In this document: one piece after another, positions 8,708-18,525 of the stretch
Numbering within the stretch: the first letter of the stretch is position 1
Layout: each line of letters begins with the position of its first letter
DNA from: Crossiella sp. S99.2
Lineage (GTDB): Bacteria; Actinomycetota; Actinomycetes; Mycobacteriales; Pseudonocardiaceae
Assembly (NCBI RefSeq): GCF_023094165.1
Contig: NZ_JALMDK010000001.1
Coordinates: 310,001-374,000 of the forward strand
Length of the DNA stretch: 64,000 nt
Reading direction: 5' to 3'
Program-made: the position numbers and the translations under genes
Notes under the pieces: generated by a model
The model's input: the letters and a program-made list of their open reading frames with translations, nothing else
What the model was told of the DNA's origin: nothing
The model's database searches: none

Positions 8708-8780
8708 CCCCGCCGAGTTGGCCCAAGTCGTACGCCAAATTGGCCCAAGTGGGCGTACCAGTTGGGCCAAGTCGGCGGGG
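8708..8780. repeat. 73-nt imperfect palindrome with three TTGGCCCAAGT-type units
   Basis: The whole 73 nt between two convergent genes reads almost the same on both strands: it starts CCCCGCCGA and ends TCGGCGGGG, and holds TTGGCCCAAGT twice and TTGGGCCAAGT once, with GTACGCC/GGCGTAC between them. It fills the gap exactly (1 nt after the SCP stop to 2 nt before the hydrolase stop). The likely role is a two-way terminator, but the internal repeats go beyond a simple stem. Confidence 0.75.
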
Positions 8781-8781
8781 A

Positions 8782-10635
8782 TCAGAACAATCGGCCCAGG
8801 CCGCCGAGCAGGTCGCGGCTGGATTCCACCAGGCGGCCGGCCCCGGAGACCGCTGCGTCGCCGAGGTCGTTGAGCAGTTCGCGTCCGGTGTCGGCCGCGG
8901 CGTTCCGCGCGGCGTCCCAGTTCCCGTCCAGCGCGTTGCCGATCACCCGGCCGCCGCCGTCCCAGAGGTCTCCGCCGGCCTCCCCCAGTTCGCCGCCGAG
9001 TCCCGGTCCGGCCCCGGTCACCCGCTCCGGCTGGCCGGTGGCGATGTTGCCCAGGTTGCGCAGGGATTCCGAGCCCTGGTCGAAGTAGGCCGAGTGCGCG
9101 TGCCGCAGCCCGGAGTCCTCGCTCGCGCCGAAGCCGCGGGCGCCGAACTGCTCGTCGTAGGGCCCGTGGTTGGCGCCGTTGGCGGTGAACCAGCTGCCGT
9201 CGGTGGCCCGCACCACCGGGTCGTGCTCGGTCATCCCGGCCCACACCCGCCCCGGCAATTCCGCCGCGCTGGCCGCGCCGACGCCCGGGGAGCCGACGAA
9301 GGCCAGCTCGTCCGCGGCCAGTCCGGTCATGCCCGCGTACCCGGCCACCGTGCTGCCGTAGCTGTGCCCGATCACGGTGAGGTGCTGCCGGTGCTCGGCC
9401 GCGGCCCGGTAGCCGTCCACGTCCGCGACCAGTCGGGCCGCGCCCTCGATCGCCTGGTCCGGGCGGCTGACCTGGGCGTTGGTGATCGCGTCCGGGGCGT
9501 CGTAACCCAGCCACTGGATGGTCGCGTTGCCGCCGGGGCTGGCCGCGTCCATCTCCGCGCGCAGGTTCGCCGCCTGGCCCAGGCTGAAACCGCCGAGACC
9601 AGAGCCGGTGCCGGGCACACAGACCGCGACATCTGTTGCCTTGTCTGGGTTTCCGAACGCCACGGCGAGTCCGCCCTGACCGCGTGGGCCGTCCGGCTCC
9701 CAGGCCATGATCAGCACTTCCTCGCGCGGGATGCCGCGTTCGCCCGCCAGGCGTTCGGCCTCGGCGAGGCGGTCCGCGGCGAGGTCGGTGTTGCGCACCT
9801 GGCGTTGCGCCTGGGCGCGTTCGTCGAGCAGGCGGGACAGTGCGGGATCGTTGGCGTTGCGCAGGTTTTCGGTGTCTGCGGGGTCCAGGCCGAGTTCGCG
9901 GGCCCGGTCGGTGAGCCGGCGGTCGGCCTCGGCCAGCGCGCCCCGGAATCGCGCGCCGTCCTCGGTGATCCGCCGCCGGTTCGCCGCGTCCAGCACCGGC
10001 GCGGGCAGTCCACGCAACCGGCCGAGCTGGTCGTACTGAGTGAGCAGCAGCCGCTCACGCTCCACAGTGGACAGTCCGGCCCACCAGGCCGCCACCTGCC
10101 GCGGATCCGAGCCTGCCGGTGGCACCGCGAGGCCGTGCACCGGTAGTGCCTGCCATTCCGGGGTCTGCCCGGCCACCGTGCCGAACCCCGGTGCCAGGCG
10201 ATCCAGCGCACCGGCCAGGGAACGCAGCAGCTCGGTGTAGGGCGCGCGGACCGTTTCCAGGGCCCGGACCACGGTCGCCGCGAGTTCCCGCTCGATCAGC
10301 GGATCGGCCCCGGCCGAGCGGCCGCGCCAGATCGCGATGGCCCGGTCCGCGCCGGTGCGCATGCTCTGCTGGGCGCGGACGGCCGCGTGCACGATCGCCA
10401 CCGCCGAGCGCAGCCTGGACCCCGCGGCACCGGCCGCGGTGCGGCTCAGGTCGCCGCGTTCGGTGAAGGCCACACCCGCCGCCCCGGTCCAGGAACCGGC
10501 CGCGGCCCGGCTGTGCCGGACCGATTCGCCCGCCCGGTCCACCGCGCTGACCGCCCCGGTCAGCGGATCCGCCGCCTCGGCCAGCCGGGCCGGATCCCCG
10601 CCGGTCATCCGCTGGTAGAGCGCCTCCGGGTTCAC
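8782..10635 (-). CDS. DUF1023-family alpha/beta hydrolase, partner of an ESX-type protein
   Basis: 617-residue protein. Residues 1-200 are helical and Ala-rich, resembling the long helical hairpins of type VII secretion partners; the region about 330-540 is an alpha/beta-hydrolase (DUF1023) with nucleophile motif GHSYGS (Ser425). A Gly/Asp-rich tail follows. No Sec or Tat signal is seen. GTG 10635 overlaps the stop of the EspC-like gene (GTGA), so the two are translationally coupled. Export through a type VII system as a pair is an inference; the substrate is unknown. The frame continues far upstream, but family sequence begins at the GTG (NPEALYQRMTGGDPARL). Confidence 0.75.
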   Translation of the reverse strand: MNPEALYQRMTGGDPARLAEAADPLTGAVSAVDRAGESVRHSRAAAGSWTGAAGVAFTERGDLSRTAAGAAGSRLRSAVAIVHAAVRAQQSMRTGADRAIAIWRGRSAGADPLIERELAATVVRALETVRAPYTELLRSLAGALDRLAPGFGTVAGQTPEWQALPVHGLAVPPAGSDPRQVAAWWAGLSTVERERLLLTQYDQLGRLRGLPAPVLDAANRRRITEDGARFRGALAEADRRLTDRARELGLDPADTENLRNANDPALSRLLDERAQAQRQVRNTDLAADRLAEAERLAGERGIPREEVLIMAWEPDGPRGQGGLAVAFGNPDKATDVAVCVPGTGSGLGGFSLGQAANLRAEMDAASPGGNATIQWLGYDAPDAITNAQVSRPDQAIEGAARLVADVDGYRAAAEHRQHLTVIGHSYGSTVAGYAGMTGLAADELAFVGSPGVGAASAAELPGRVWAGMTEHDPVVRATDGSWFTANGANHGPYDEQFGARGFGASEDSGLRHAHSAYFDQGSESLRNLGNIATGQPERVTGAGPGLGGELGEAGGDLWDGGGRVIGNALDGNWDAARNAAADTGRELLNDLGDAAVSGAGRLVESSRDLLGGLGRLF

Positions 10636-10943
10636 CGGGCGCCGCCCAGTAACCGCCTGGCCTCGGTCTCGCCTTCGGCGTACCCGTCCGCGTTGCTGGT
10701 CAGCGCCTGCGCCGCGTCGGCGAACCAGGCCGAGCCGTGCCGCAGGTCGGTGCCGTGCGCCGCGCCGAAGCGGGTCAGCGCGGCGGCGAACGCGCCCGCG
10801 CCGTCCACCTCGCCGAGCAGGGCCGGGTCCAGCCGCAGGTGGTCGAGCAGGGCAGCGCCGTCGGCGGTCGCGTCGGCCCCGGCGAAGAACTCGCGGGCGG
10901 CCGCGCGCAACCGGTCCGGTTCGACACGGATGTGCTCGGTCAT
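10632..10943 (-). CDS. EspC-like type VII secretion (ESX) substrate
   Basis: 103 residues. Two amphipathic helices separated by a loop give the WXG100/EspC outline (EPDRLRAAAREFFAGADATA near the start, then WFADAAQALTSNADGY). The end carries YAEGE, matching the YxxxD/E export motif of ESX substrates. GGAGG sits 5 nt before ATG 10943. It is followed by the coupled DUF1023 hydrolase and diverges from the MDMPI-family gene. No ESX core component is in the window, so the secretion machinery would have to be elsewhere. Confidence 0.7.
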   Translation of the reverse strand: MTEHIRVEPDRLRAAAREFFAGADATADGAALLDHLRLDPALLGEVDGAGAFAAALTRFGAAHGTDLRHGSAWFADAAQALTSNADGYAEGETEARRLLGGAR

Positions 10944-11011
10944 GGAACCTCCAGGGCTGCTCGGCACGTCTGTGACGGCAGACACCCGACCCCGGTTCCC
11001 CTGGAGACGAG

Positions 11012-11752
11012 ATGGCAGGACCGCAGGACAGCCCCTGGTGGCTGGCCGTGGCCACCGAGCAGGCGACCGCCTTCCGGCAGGCCGCGCTGGCCGCCGACCC
11101 GGATCTGCCGGTGCCCTCCTGCCCCGGCTGGCGCTTCCGCGAGCTGGTGCTGCACACCGCGCGGTTCCTGCAGATCGTCGGCGGCCAGCTGCGCACCGGC
11201 GGCGCCGACCGGGCCCGGCCGGTGCCGGAACCTGCCACCGTCGAGGACCCACTGGACTTCTTCGACCAGCAGCTGGACGACTGCCTCCGGCTGCTCGCCG
11301 CCTGCCCGCCGAATCGTCCACTGTGGACATTCAGTCCGGCAGCGCCCAGCCTGGCCTGGTTCTGGCACCGCCGGGTCGCGCACGAGCTGAACCTGCGCCG
11401 CTGGGACGCCCAGGCCACCCTGCGCACCTTGGTCCCCACCGACCGCGCGCTGGCCGTGGACGGCATCGACGAGGTGCTCGGCACCCTGCTGGCCAGCCGG
11501 TACACCGCCGCGTCCAGTCCGGCCGCCACCGGTGCGGTGCTGGTCTCCTGCACCGACGGCCCGGAGCGCTGGCTGGTCTGGCTGCAACCCGGCGAGGCAC
11601 CGGAGGTGGTCCGCGACCCGGCCGACATCCCGGCCGCCAGGGCCACCACCACCGGTCGCGCCACCGCGCTCTACCACGGGTTGTGGGGCCGGATCGAGCT
11701 GCCGATGGCCGAAGGGGACCCGGTGTTGCTCTCCGGAGTGCAAGCACACTGA
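11012..11752 (+). CDS. Maleylpyruvate isomerase-family, mycothiol-dependent enzyme (MDMPI)
   Basis: 246 residues. The N-terminal DinB-like four-helix domain has PSCPGWRFRELVLHTA, typical of MDMPI_N, and WFWHRRVAHELNLRRWDA, whose histidines are metal ligands in this family. The C-terminal part (about 165-246) matches MDMPI_C. These proteins use mycothiol in thiol-transfer or isomerisation reactions; mshD at 53058 fits with mycothiol production. The actual substrate is not predictable. It stands alone, divergent from the EspC-like gene. Confidence 0.8.
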   Translation: MAGPQDSPWWLAVATEQATAFRQAALAADPDLPVPSCPGWRFRELVLHTARFLQIVGGQLRTGGADRARPVPEPATVEDPLDFFDQQLDDCLRLLAACPPNRPLWTFSPAAPSLAWFWHRRVAHELNLRRWDAQATLRTLVPTDRALAVDGIDEVLGTLLASRYTAASSPAATGAVLVSCTDGPERWLVWLQPGEAPEVVRDPADIPAARATTTGRATALYHGLWGRIELPMAEGDPVLLSGVQAH

Positions 11753-11795
11753 ATCCGTCTTGTTCGGCCCCGAACGCTCCGGCAGAGTGCTCGGC

Positions 11796-13076
11796 ATGGC
11801 GGAGACAGCGCAGCGTGACCGGCCCAGCTTCGCCCGGCTGGCGGTGGCCTGCGGCGTCGGCAGCTCACTGGAGTTCTACGACTTCCTGATCTACGGCACC
11901 GCCTCCGCGCTGGTCTTCGGCCGGTTGTTCTTCCCGCAGAGCGAGCCGTGGACGGCCACCCTGCTGGCCTTCTCCACCTTCGCGGTCGGCTTCCTGATGC
12001 GGCCGATCGGCTCGATCATCTTCGGGCACTTCGGCGACCGGCTCGGCCGCCGCCGGATGCTGGTGATCAGCCTGTCCCTGATGGGTGTGTCCACCGCGCT
12101 GATGGGCCTGCTGCCCACCTACGCCGCGATCGGCATCGCCGCGCCACTGTTGTTGCTGTCACTGCGGATCGTGCACGGCCTCTCCGTCGGCGGCGAGACC
12201 GCGGGCGCCACCCTGCTGGCCGTCGAACACGCCCCGGAGGGCAAGCGCGGGCTCTACGGCAGCCTGGTCACCATCGGCTCGCCACTGGGCGCCTTCCTGG
12301 CCAACGGCGCGTTCGCGCTGGTCCTGCTGCTGCCCGAGGCCGATCTCTACGACTGGGGCTGGCGGCTCCCATTCCTGGCAGGCATCGCGGTGGTGCTGGT
12401 CGGCCTGTTCGCCCGGCGCAACGTGGCCGAGACCCCCGAGTTCGAGCGGCTGGCCAAGACCGAACGCACCGAGCGCGCGCCGCTGATCGTGGTGCTGCGC
12501 GAGCACAAACGCCTGGTGCTGCTCACCGCCGGGGTCAACCTGGGCTTCAACGCGTTCATGTTCATCGTGGTCACCTTCCTGCTCTCCTACGGCAGTCAGG
12601 CGGTCGGCATCTCCCGGTCGGTGCTGCTCTACGGCTCGATGGCGGGCAGCATCGCCCAGGTCGCCGGGATCGTCTACTTCTGCCGCCTCACCGACCGGAT
12701 CGGCCGCAAGCCGGTGCTGATGGCGGGCGCGATCTTCTGCACGCTGTGGGGCTTCCCGCTCTTCGCCCTGGTCGACTCGGGCAACCCGGCGCTCGCGGTG
12801 CTCGGCATCGTGCTCGCCTTCGGCGGCTCGGCGGCCATCTTTGGCCCGATGCTGGCCTACTTCTCCGAGCTGTTCGGCCCGGAACTGCGCTACACCGGCG
12901 TCGGCTTCGGCTACCAGATCGGCGCGGTGCTCGGCGGCGGCCTGTCCCCGCTGATCGCCAACACCCTGGTCACCGCGGCAGGCGGGTCCTCCTGGCTGGT
13001 CGCGACCTACCTGTCCGCGGCCGGGCTGATCAGCCTGCTGTGCCTGCTCGGGCTGCCGGAAACTGTCCGTAAGTAA
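11796..13076 (+). CDS. MHS-family MFS transporter (metabolite:H+ symporter)
   Basis: 426-residue, 12-helix permease. GSSLEFYDFLIYGTASALVF in helix 1, the loop GHFGDRLGRRRM and GLSVGGETAGATLLAVEHAP are typical of the MHS subfamily (shikimate, alpha-ketoglutarate, proline/betaine permeases). The substrate is not defined by sequence. ATG 11796 was chosen because the family starts just before helix 1; the ribosome-binding site is weak. It starts 43 nt after the MDMPI-family gene and may be co-transcribed. Confidence 0.85.
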   Translation: MAETAQRDRPSFARLAVACGVGSSLEFYDFLIYGTASALVFGRLFFPQSEPWTATLLAFSTFAVGFLMRPIGSIIFGHFGDRLGRRRMLVISLSLMGVSTALMGLLPTYAAIGIAAPLLLLSLRIVHGLSVGGETAGATLLAVEHAPEGKRGLYGSLVTIGSPLGAFLANGAFALVLLLPEADLYDWGWRLPFLAGIAVVLVGLFARRNVAETPEFERLAKTERTERAPLIVVLREHKRLVLLTAGVNLGFNAFMFIVVTFLLSYGSQAVGISRSVLLYGSMAGSIAQVAGIVYFCRLTDRIGRKPVLMAGAIFCTLWGFPLFALVDSGNPALAVLGIVLAFGGSAAIFGPMLAYFSELFGPELRYTGVGFGYQIGAVLGGGLSPLIANTLVTAAGGSSWLVATYLSAAGLISLLCLLGLPETVRK

Positions 13077-13146
13077 CCACTCACCCGATTCGGCACCCCC
13101 GTTTCGGTTATCGCCTGATTAGAGCAGCATATGCAGTATTGAGGGC

Positions 13147-13641
13147 ATGATCGGTTATCTTCGCCCGGTTGTCCTCGTCCTAGTTTCCGCACTCGCCCTG
13201 CTGCTTTTTGGCAGCGTTTCCCAGGCCACGCCGGCCGCTTCGGAGTCCTGTAGCGAACAGTTCAGCGACCGCAACGAGGCCGCCGGGTACGACCACCGGA
13301 TCTGCCTGACCCCAGCCGCCGAGAGCGAGTTGAAGGTGGTGGTCAGGGGTGACTGCAAGTGGAACTACGGGGGCTGGTTCTGGGGCAAGCCGCCGTCGAA
13401 ATGCCGCACCTCCGAGGCCCGGTACACCCTGACTGCGCCCGATGCCGCCAAGTCGAATGTCGACATGTCCACCATGGAGTCGGTGGACGGCCGGGTCGAG
13501 GCGACCGGAAAATCATTCAAGTGTGCCGAGGGCACCTATAAGGTCGACCTTTACTACAAGATCGAGATGATGGGACTGGCCGGAAAATGGTCCCGGCAGC
13601 TCGAACATCAGCGCGCGGTGGACATCAAGGCCGCGTGCTGA
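13147..13641 (+). CDS. Small secreted cysteine-containing protein, unknown function
   Basis: 164 residues with a clear signal peptide (PVVLVLVSALALLLFGSVSQ, cleavage near ATPAA) and about 130 mature residues containing six cysteines, the last being the C-terminal residue; three disulfides are plausible. Tryptophan/glycine cluster WNYGGWFWGKPP. No family recognised. Codon use is less GC3-biased than in the neighbours, which may mean recent acquisition. The last 34 bp overlap the 3' end of the convergent VanZ gene. Confidence 0.7.
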   Translation: MIGYLRPVVLVLVSALALLLFGSVSQATPAASESCSEQFSDRNEAAGYDHRICLTPAAESELKVVVRGDCKWNYGGWFWGKPPSKCRTSEARYTLTAPDAAKSNVDMSTMESVDGRVEATGKSFKCAEGTYKVDLYYKIEMMGLAGKWSRQLEHQRAVDIKAAC

Positions 13642-14207
13642 CCGGCTGAGCCCGGCGGGGTGGCGTTCCGGAGCCTGCCGCCACCCCGCCGACCCGCCAC
13701 CGCCCAGCCGACCAGCGCCGCCAGCACCCCGCCAAGGCCATTGTTGATCATGTCCTGGGTCTCGCAGGCGCCCAGCCCGGTCATGCCCTGGTACAGCTCG
13801 ATGCCCACCGCCAGCGCCACGCTCAGCAAGGCCACCGGCAGGAACCGGCGCACCGCGATCGCGCCGAAGAAGGCGAACGGCATCAACAGCACGAAGTTCA
13901 GCCGCTGCCAGGACCCGGCAAGGGAGAACTCGTTCTGGATGCACTCCGCCCACGCCTGGCCCAGCGAGGCGGACTCGCCGCCCTGCCTGCCCACCCGCAC
14001 CAGCGTCACCGCGAGCACCCCGCCCAGCGAACCCAGCGACAGCCCGGTGAACAGCGCCCGCCAGCCGAACAACCGGCCCAGCAGCAGCCCGATCAGGCCG
14101 AGCACCAGCCCCGCGCCGACCGCGTAGGCCAGCACCTCCGGCCGGGCGAAAATCCGCTCGGCCAGGTTCAGATCCCGGTCCAACCGGCCGTTCAGCAACT
14201 CCAGCAC
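13608..14207 (-). CDS. VanZ-family membrane protein
   Basis: About 199 residues with five or six transmembrane helices. The VanZ signature is visible as NFVLLMPFAFFGAI and, near the C-terminus, the IELYQGMTG ... QDMINNGLGG segment. VanZ proteins give low-level teicoplanin resistance in some hosts, but most chromosomal copies have no proven role. GTG 14207 was chosen because GAGG lies 9 nt upstream and the helices start soon after; an ATG at 14297 would add 30 unrelated residues. It runs into the 3' end of the secreted-protein gene by 34 bp. Confidence 0.75.
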   Translation of the reverse strand: MLELLNGRLDRDLNLAERIFARPEVLAYAVGAGLVLGLIGLLLGRLFGWRALFTGLSLGSLGGVLAVTLVRVGRQGGESASLGQAWAECIQNEFSLAGSWQRLNFVLLMPFAFFGAIAVRRFLPVALLSVALAVGIELYQGMTGLGACETQDMINNGLGGVLAALVGWAVAGRRGGGRLRNATPPGSAGQHAALMSTAR

Positions 14208-14344
14208 GAGCACCCACCTCGCCTCTTTTTTGGCTCTCGTCCGTTCAGCAGACGCGCGAGGGGGGTCCGGAGTTGGCCCGAACGAGAGCCGCGTCACCGG
14301 CCAGAAGGGGCAGGAGCACTACTCCGGGGCACTTACACTTAGGC

Positions 14345-15892
14345 GTGTCTGATCCCGTCCCGAGGGAGTTCTCGGTGGTCATCGACCCCAGCCAGACCGA
14401 TCGCGACCAGGACGACACCCCCCGCGAAGAATGCGGTGTCTTCGGTGTCTGGGCCCCCGGCGAGGAGGTGGCCAAGCTCACCTTCTACGGCTTGTACGCC
14501 CTCCAGCACCGCGGCCAGGAAGCGGCGGGCATCTCCGTCGGCGACGGACACCAGGTGGTGGTGTTCAAGGATCTGGGGCTGGTCAGCCAGGTCTTCGACG
14601 AGCAGGTCCTGTCCTCGCTGCGCGGCCACGTCGCCGTCGGCCACTGCCGGTACTCCACCACCGGCTCCACCACCTGGGAGAACGCCCAGCCCACCTTCCG
14701 CAACACGGCCACCGGCAGCGCCCTGTCCCTCGGCCACAACGGCAACCTGGTGAACACCGCCGAGTTGCTGACCAGGGCCAAGGAAGCCGGCGTCGCCACC
14801 GCGGGCGCCACCACCGACTCCGACCTGGTCTGCGGGCTGCTCGCCGCGGCCGCCGCGGACGTCGGTTTCGAGCAGGCCGCGATGGACCTGCTGCCCACCC
14901 TGCGGGGCGCGTTCTGCCTGGTCTTCTCGGACGAGTCCACCCTCTACGCCGCGCGTGACCCGCAGGGCGTGCACCCGCTGGTGCTCGGTCGGCTGGAGCG
15001 CGGCTGGGTGGTCGCCAGCGAGACCGCCGCACTCGACATCACCGGCGCCTCCTTCGTGCGCGAGGTCGAACCCGGCGAGCTGATCGCCATCGACGAGAAC
15101 GGCCTGCGGTCCTCCCGCTTCGCCAACCCCGAGCCCAAGGGCTGCGTGTTCGAGTACGTCTACCTGGCGCGCCCGGACACCTCCATCGCCGGCCGCGGCG
15201 TGCACGCCGCCAGGGTGGACATCGGCCGCAGGCTGGCCGCGGAGTTCCCGGTCGAGGCCGACCTGGTCATCCCGGTGCCCGAATCCGGCACCCCGGCCGC
15301 CATCGGCTACGCCCAGGCATCCGGCATCCCCTACGGCTCCGGCCTGGTCAAGAACGCCTACGTGGGCCGCACCTTCATCCAGCCCTCGCAGACCATCCGC
15401 CAGCTGGGCATCCGGCTCAAGCTGAACCCGCTGCGCGATGTCATCCGGGGCAAGCGGCTGGTCGTGGTGGACGACTCGATCGTGCGCGGCAACACCCAGC
15501 GCGCCCTGGTCCGGATGCTGCGCGAGGCAGGCGCGGTCGAGGTGCACGTGCGGATCGCCTCACCGCCGGTGCGCTGGCCCTGCTTCTACGGCATCGACTT
15601 CGCCTCCCGCGCCGAGCTGATCGCCAACGGCCTGGACATGGACGGGGTGCGCCGCTCGGTCGGCGCCGACTCGCTCGGCTACGTCTCGCTGGAGGCGCTG
15701 ATCGCCGCCACCGAGCAGCCCAAGACCCGGCTCTGCTCGGCCTGCTTCGACGGCGAGTACCCGATCGCGCTGCCCGATGACCTCAAGATCGGCAAGCACC
15801 TGCTGGAGAACATCGAGAAGGGTGTGGCCGGTCCGGCGGAGCCCGTGCTGCCCAGCGGGTACGGTGCCGAAGACGCCGTTCGGCGTCCCTGA
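14345..15892 (+). CDS. purF: Amidophosphoribosyltransferase
   Basis: First committed enzyme of purine synthesis: PRPP plus glutamine gives 5-phosphoribosylamine. 515 residues: an N-terminal Ntn glutaminase domain after a short propeptide (nucleophile Cys30 in REECGVFG), then a PRTase domain with the PRPP loop VVVDDSIVRGNT. Cys residues in KGCVFEYVY, WPCFYGIDF and LCSACFDG are the usual 4Fe-4S ligands. Start uncertain: GTG 14345 follows TACACT (14334-14339), as for a leaderless mRNA, while GTG 14375 has GAGGGAG 6 nt upstream; both leave a plausible propeptide. purM follows after 40 nt. Confidence 0.97.
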   Translation: MSDPVPREFSVVIDPSQTDRDQDDTPREECGVFGVWAPGEEVAKLTFYGLYALQHRGQEAAGISVGDGHQVVVFKDLGLVSQVFDEQVLSSLRGHVAVGHCRYSTTGSTTWENAQPTFRNTATGSALSLGHNGNLVNTAELLTRAKEAGVATAGATTDSDLVCGLLAAAAADVGFEQAAMDLLPTLRGAFCLVFSDESTLYAARDPQGVHPLVLGRLERGWVVASETAALDITGASFVREVEPGELIAIDENGLRSSRFANPEPKGCVFEYVYLARPDTSIAGRGVHAARVDIGRRLAAEFPVEADLVIPVPESGTPAAIGYAQASGIPYGSGLVKNAYVGRTFIQPSQTIRQLGIRLKLNPLRDVIRGKRLVVVDDSIVRGNTQRALVRMLREAGAVEVHVRIASPPVRWPCFYGIDFASRAELIANGLDMDGVRRSVGADSLGYVSLEALIAATEQPKTRLCSACFDGEYPIALPDDLKIGKHLLENIEKGVAGPAEPVLPSGYGAEDAVRRP

Positions 15893-15932
15893 CCTGGCTA
15901 GACAATTGATCTCGGATGGAGCTGGACGAGCA

Positions 15933-17021
<1,089 letters not shown>

Positions 17022-17098
17022 TTCCCACGTTCGGGTTGCCCTGACAACCTTCCGCGCTGTTTCGCCGTAGTAGCGGTGAGTGCGGAAGGAGGTCAGCG

Positions 17099-17851
17099 GT
17101 GCCAGGCGGGGAACTACGCGCGAGCGAGTTGCGGTCAGTGCTGGCCGTCGAGGCGCCACCACCCACGGTGAGCTGCGCCGATGTCGTGCGGGACGGCCGC
17201 AGGGTGGTGCGCGGGCGACGGATCGGGGTGGCCATCGTGCTGGCCGCGGTGCTCGCCGTGCTCTCGATCGGCACCCTCGCGCTGCTGCCGGTGGCCGAGG
17301 TCGAATCGGCCGGGGTCACCAGTTCGCCGACACCGCCGCCTTCGGTCACCCCGCCGCCCTCGGTCACCCCCACCACGACAAACCAGAGCAGCACCAAGGA
17401 CAAGCCGCTGTTCCCGCCGATGACCCAGAAGGACATCGAGTGGTACAGCGTCCTGCTGGCCAAACAGCAGTGGCCGCCCCCCGGCTACACCGCGGTCTCC
17501 GACAGCGGCGCCAAACCCGGCCAGTTCCAGCTGGTCGAGGACTTCCTCCGGCTCGGCGTCCGGCTGACCGACCGGCAGGGCCACACCGGCCTGCTGGTGC
17601 TCACCGTGCGCTCGCCCACCGGGCACCCGGTCTACTGCCGGGACTCCGACGGCTGCCGGGCCGAAGTCATGCGCAGCGGCAAGAACCGGTACTCCTGGGT
17701 GAAGAAGACCGACACCGCCACCACCGAACGCGAGGTGCTGGTCACCACTGAGACCGGCCTGCAGGTCGGCGCGGTGGTCATCGACAACAGCGGCTGGCCG
17801 ATCCTGTCCGGCAGCGAGATCGCCGAACTGGTCACCAACCTGTCTGGCTAG
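17099..17851 (+). CDS. Single-pass membrane-anchored protein, unknown function
   Basis: 250 residues: about 40 cytoplasmic residues, a transmembrane helix (about 43-66, IGVAIVLAAVLAVLSIGTLA), a Thr/Pro linker with tandem PPPSVT units, and an extracellular domain of about 145 residues with two cysteines (YCRDSDGC). No family recognised. AAGGAGG ends 6 nt before GTG 17099. Its UAG stop interlocks with the UAG of the convergent response-regulator gene in one CTAG (17848-17851). It follows purM by 77 nt and is unlikely to be functionally tied to it. Confidence 0.7.
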   Translation: MPGGELRASELRSVLAVEAPPPTVSCADVVRDGRRVVRGRRIGVAIVLAAVLAVLSIGTLALLPVAEVESAGVTSSPTPPPSVTPPPSVTPTTTNQSSTKDKPLFPPMTQKDIEWYSVLLAKQQWPPPGYTAVSDSGAKPGQFQLVEDFLRLGVRLTDRQGHTGLLVLTVRSPTGHPVYCRDSDGCRAEVMRSGKNRYSWVKKTDTATTEREVLVTTETGLQVGAVVIDNSGWPILSGSEIAELVTNLSG

Positions 17852-18525
17852 TTCACCCAGCGGTAGCGGCGTTCCGGCCTGCCGGTGCTGCCGTAGCGCA
17901 ACCGCACCTCGGCCCGGCCCGCGCTGACGAAGTGCTCCAGGTAGCGGCGGGCGCTGACCCGGGACAGGTTGGTCTGGCCCGCGCACTCGGTGGCCGACAC
18001 ATCGCCGTCAGCCGACCGCAGCACCTCCTCGACCAGCTTGGCGGTCTGCGGGGTCAGGCCTTTGGGCATGGTCGGGGCCGAGGTCGGGCGGGCGCCGAAG
18101 ACCTGGTCCAGCACGGCCTGGTCCACCGAGCCGGTCAGCCGGGAGCGGACCTCGGCGAAGTGCGCGAGCTGATCACGCAGGGCCGCGTACTCGAACGGCT
18201 TGATCAGGTAGTGCAGCACCCCGCCCCGCACCGCCGCGCGCACCGTCTCCACATCCCTGGCCGCGCTCACCACGATCACATCGGTGTGCCCGGCCTGCTC
18301 GCCGGCCGCCCCGGCGCGCAGTTCACGCAGCACGTGCACGCCGTCGGCATCGGGCAGGTAGATGTCCAGCAGCACCAGGTCCGGCCGCAGCTCGCGTACC
18401 GAGCGGATGGCCTCGGCCGCGGTGTGCGCCACCCCGACCACCTCGAACCCTGGCGTGCGCGCGACGTAACCGCTGTGCACCTTGGCCACCATGAAATCGT
18501 CGTCGACCACCAGCACCTTGATCAC
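17848..18525 (-). CDS. CitB/DcuR-type response regulator
   Basis: 225 residues. The receiver domain begins MIKVLVVDDDFMVAKVHSGY; phospho-acceptor Asp54 is in LLDIYLPD and the conserved Lys in YLIKPFEYA. The C-terminal half has the winged HTH of CitB-type regulators (NLSRVSARRYLEHFVSAG). GTG 18525 overlaps the kinase stop (GTGA). With the kinase it probably switches on tctCBA in response to external citrate or another carboxylate, as TctDE and CitAB systems do; the link to tct rests on the divergent arrangement. Confidence 0.88.
   Translation of the reverse strand: MIKVLVVDDDFMVAKVHSGYVARTPGFEVVGVAHTAAEAIRSVRELRPDLVLLDIYLPDADGVHVLRELRAGAAGEQAGHTDVIVVSAARDVETVRAAVRGGVLHYLIKPFEYAALRDQLAHFAEVRSRLTGSVDQAVLDQVFGARPTSAPTMPKGLTPQTAKLVEEVLRSADGDVSATECAGQTNLSRVSARRYLEHFVSAGRAEVRLRYGSTGRPERRYRWVN

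Noticed and set aside
8708..8780. CRISPR-like array
   Set aside because: The repeated units are short, differ in orientation and have no regular spacers; it is one palindrome.
14208..14344. Purine riboswitch before purF
   Set aside because: No conserved purine or PRPP riboswitch core was seen in the gap upstream of purF; the leader seems too short.
14273..14345. Earlier ATG start for purF at 14273
   Set aside because: The added residues are Arg/Thr-rich without similarity, and the probable -10 box (14334-14339) lies inside them.
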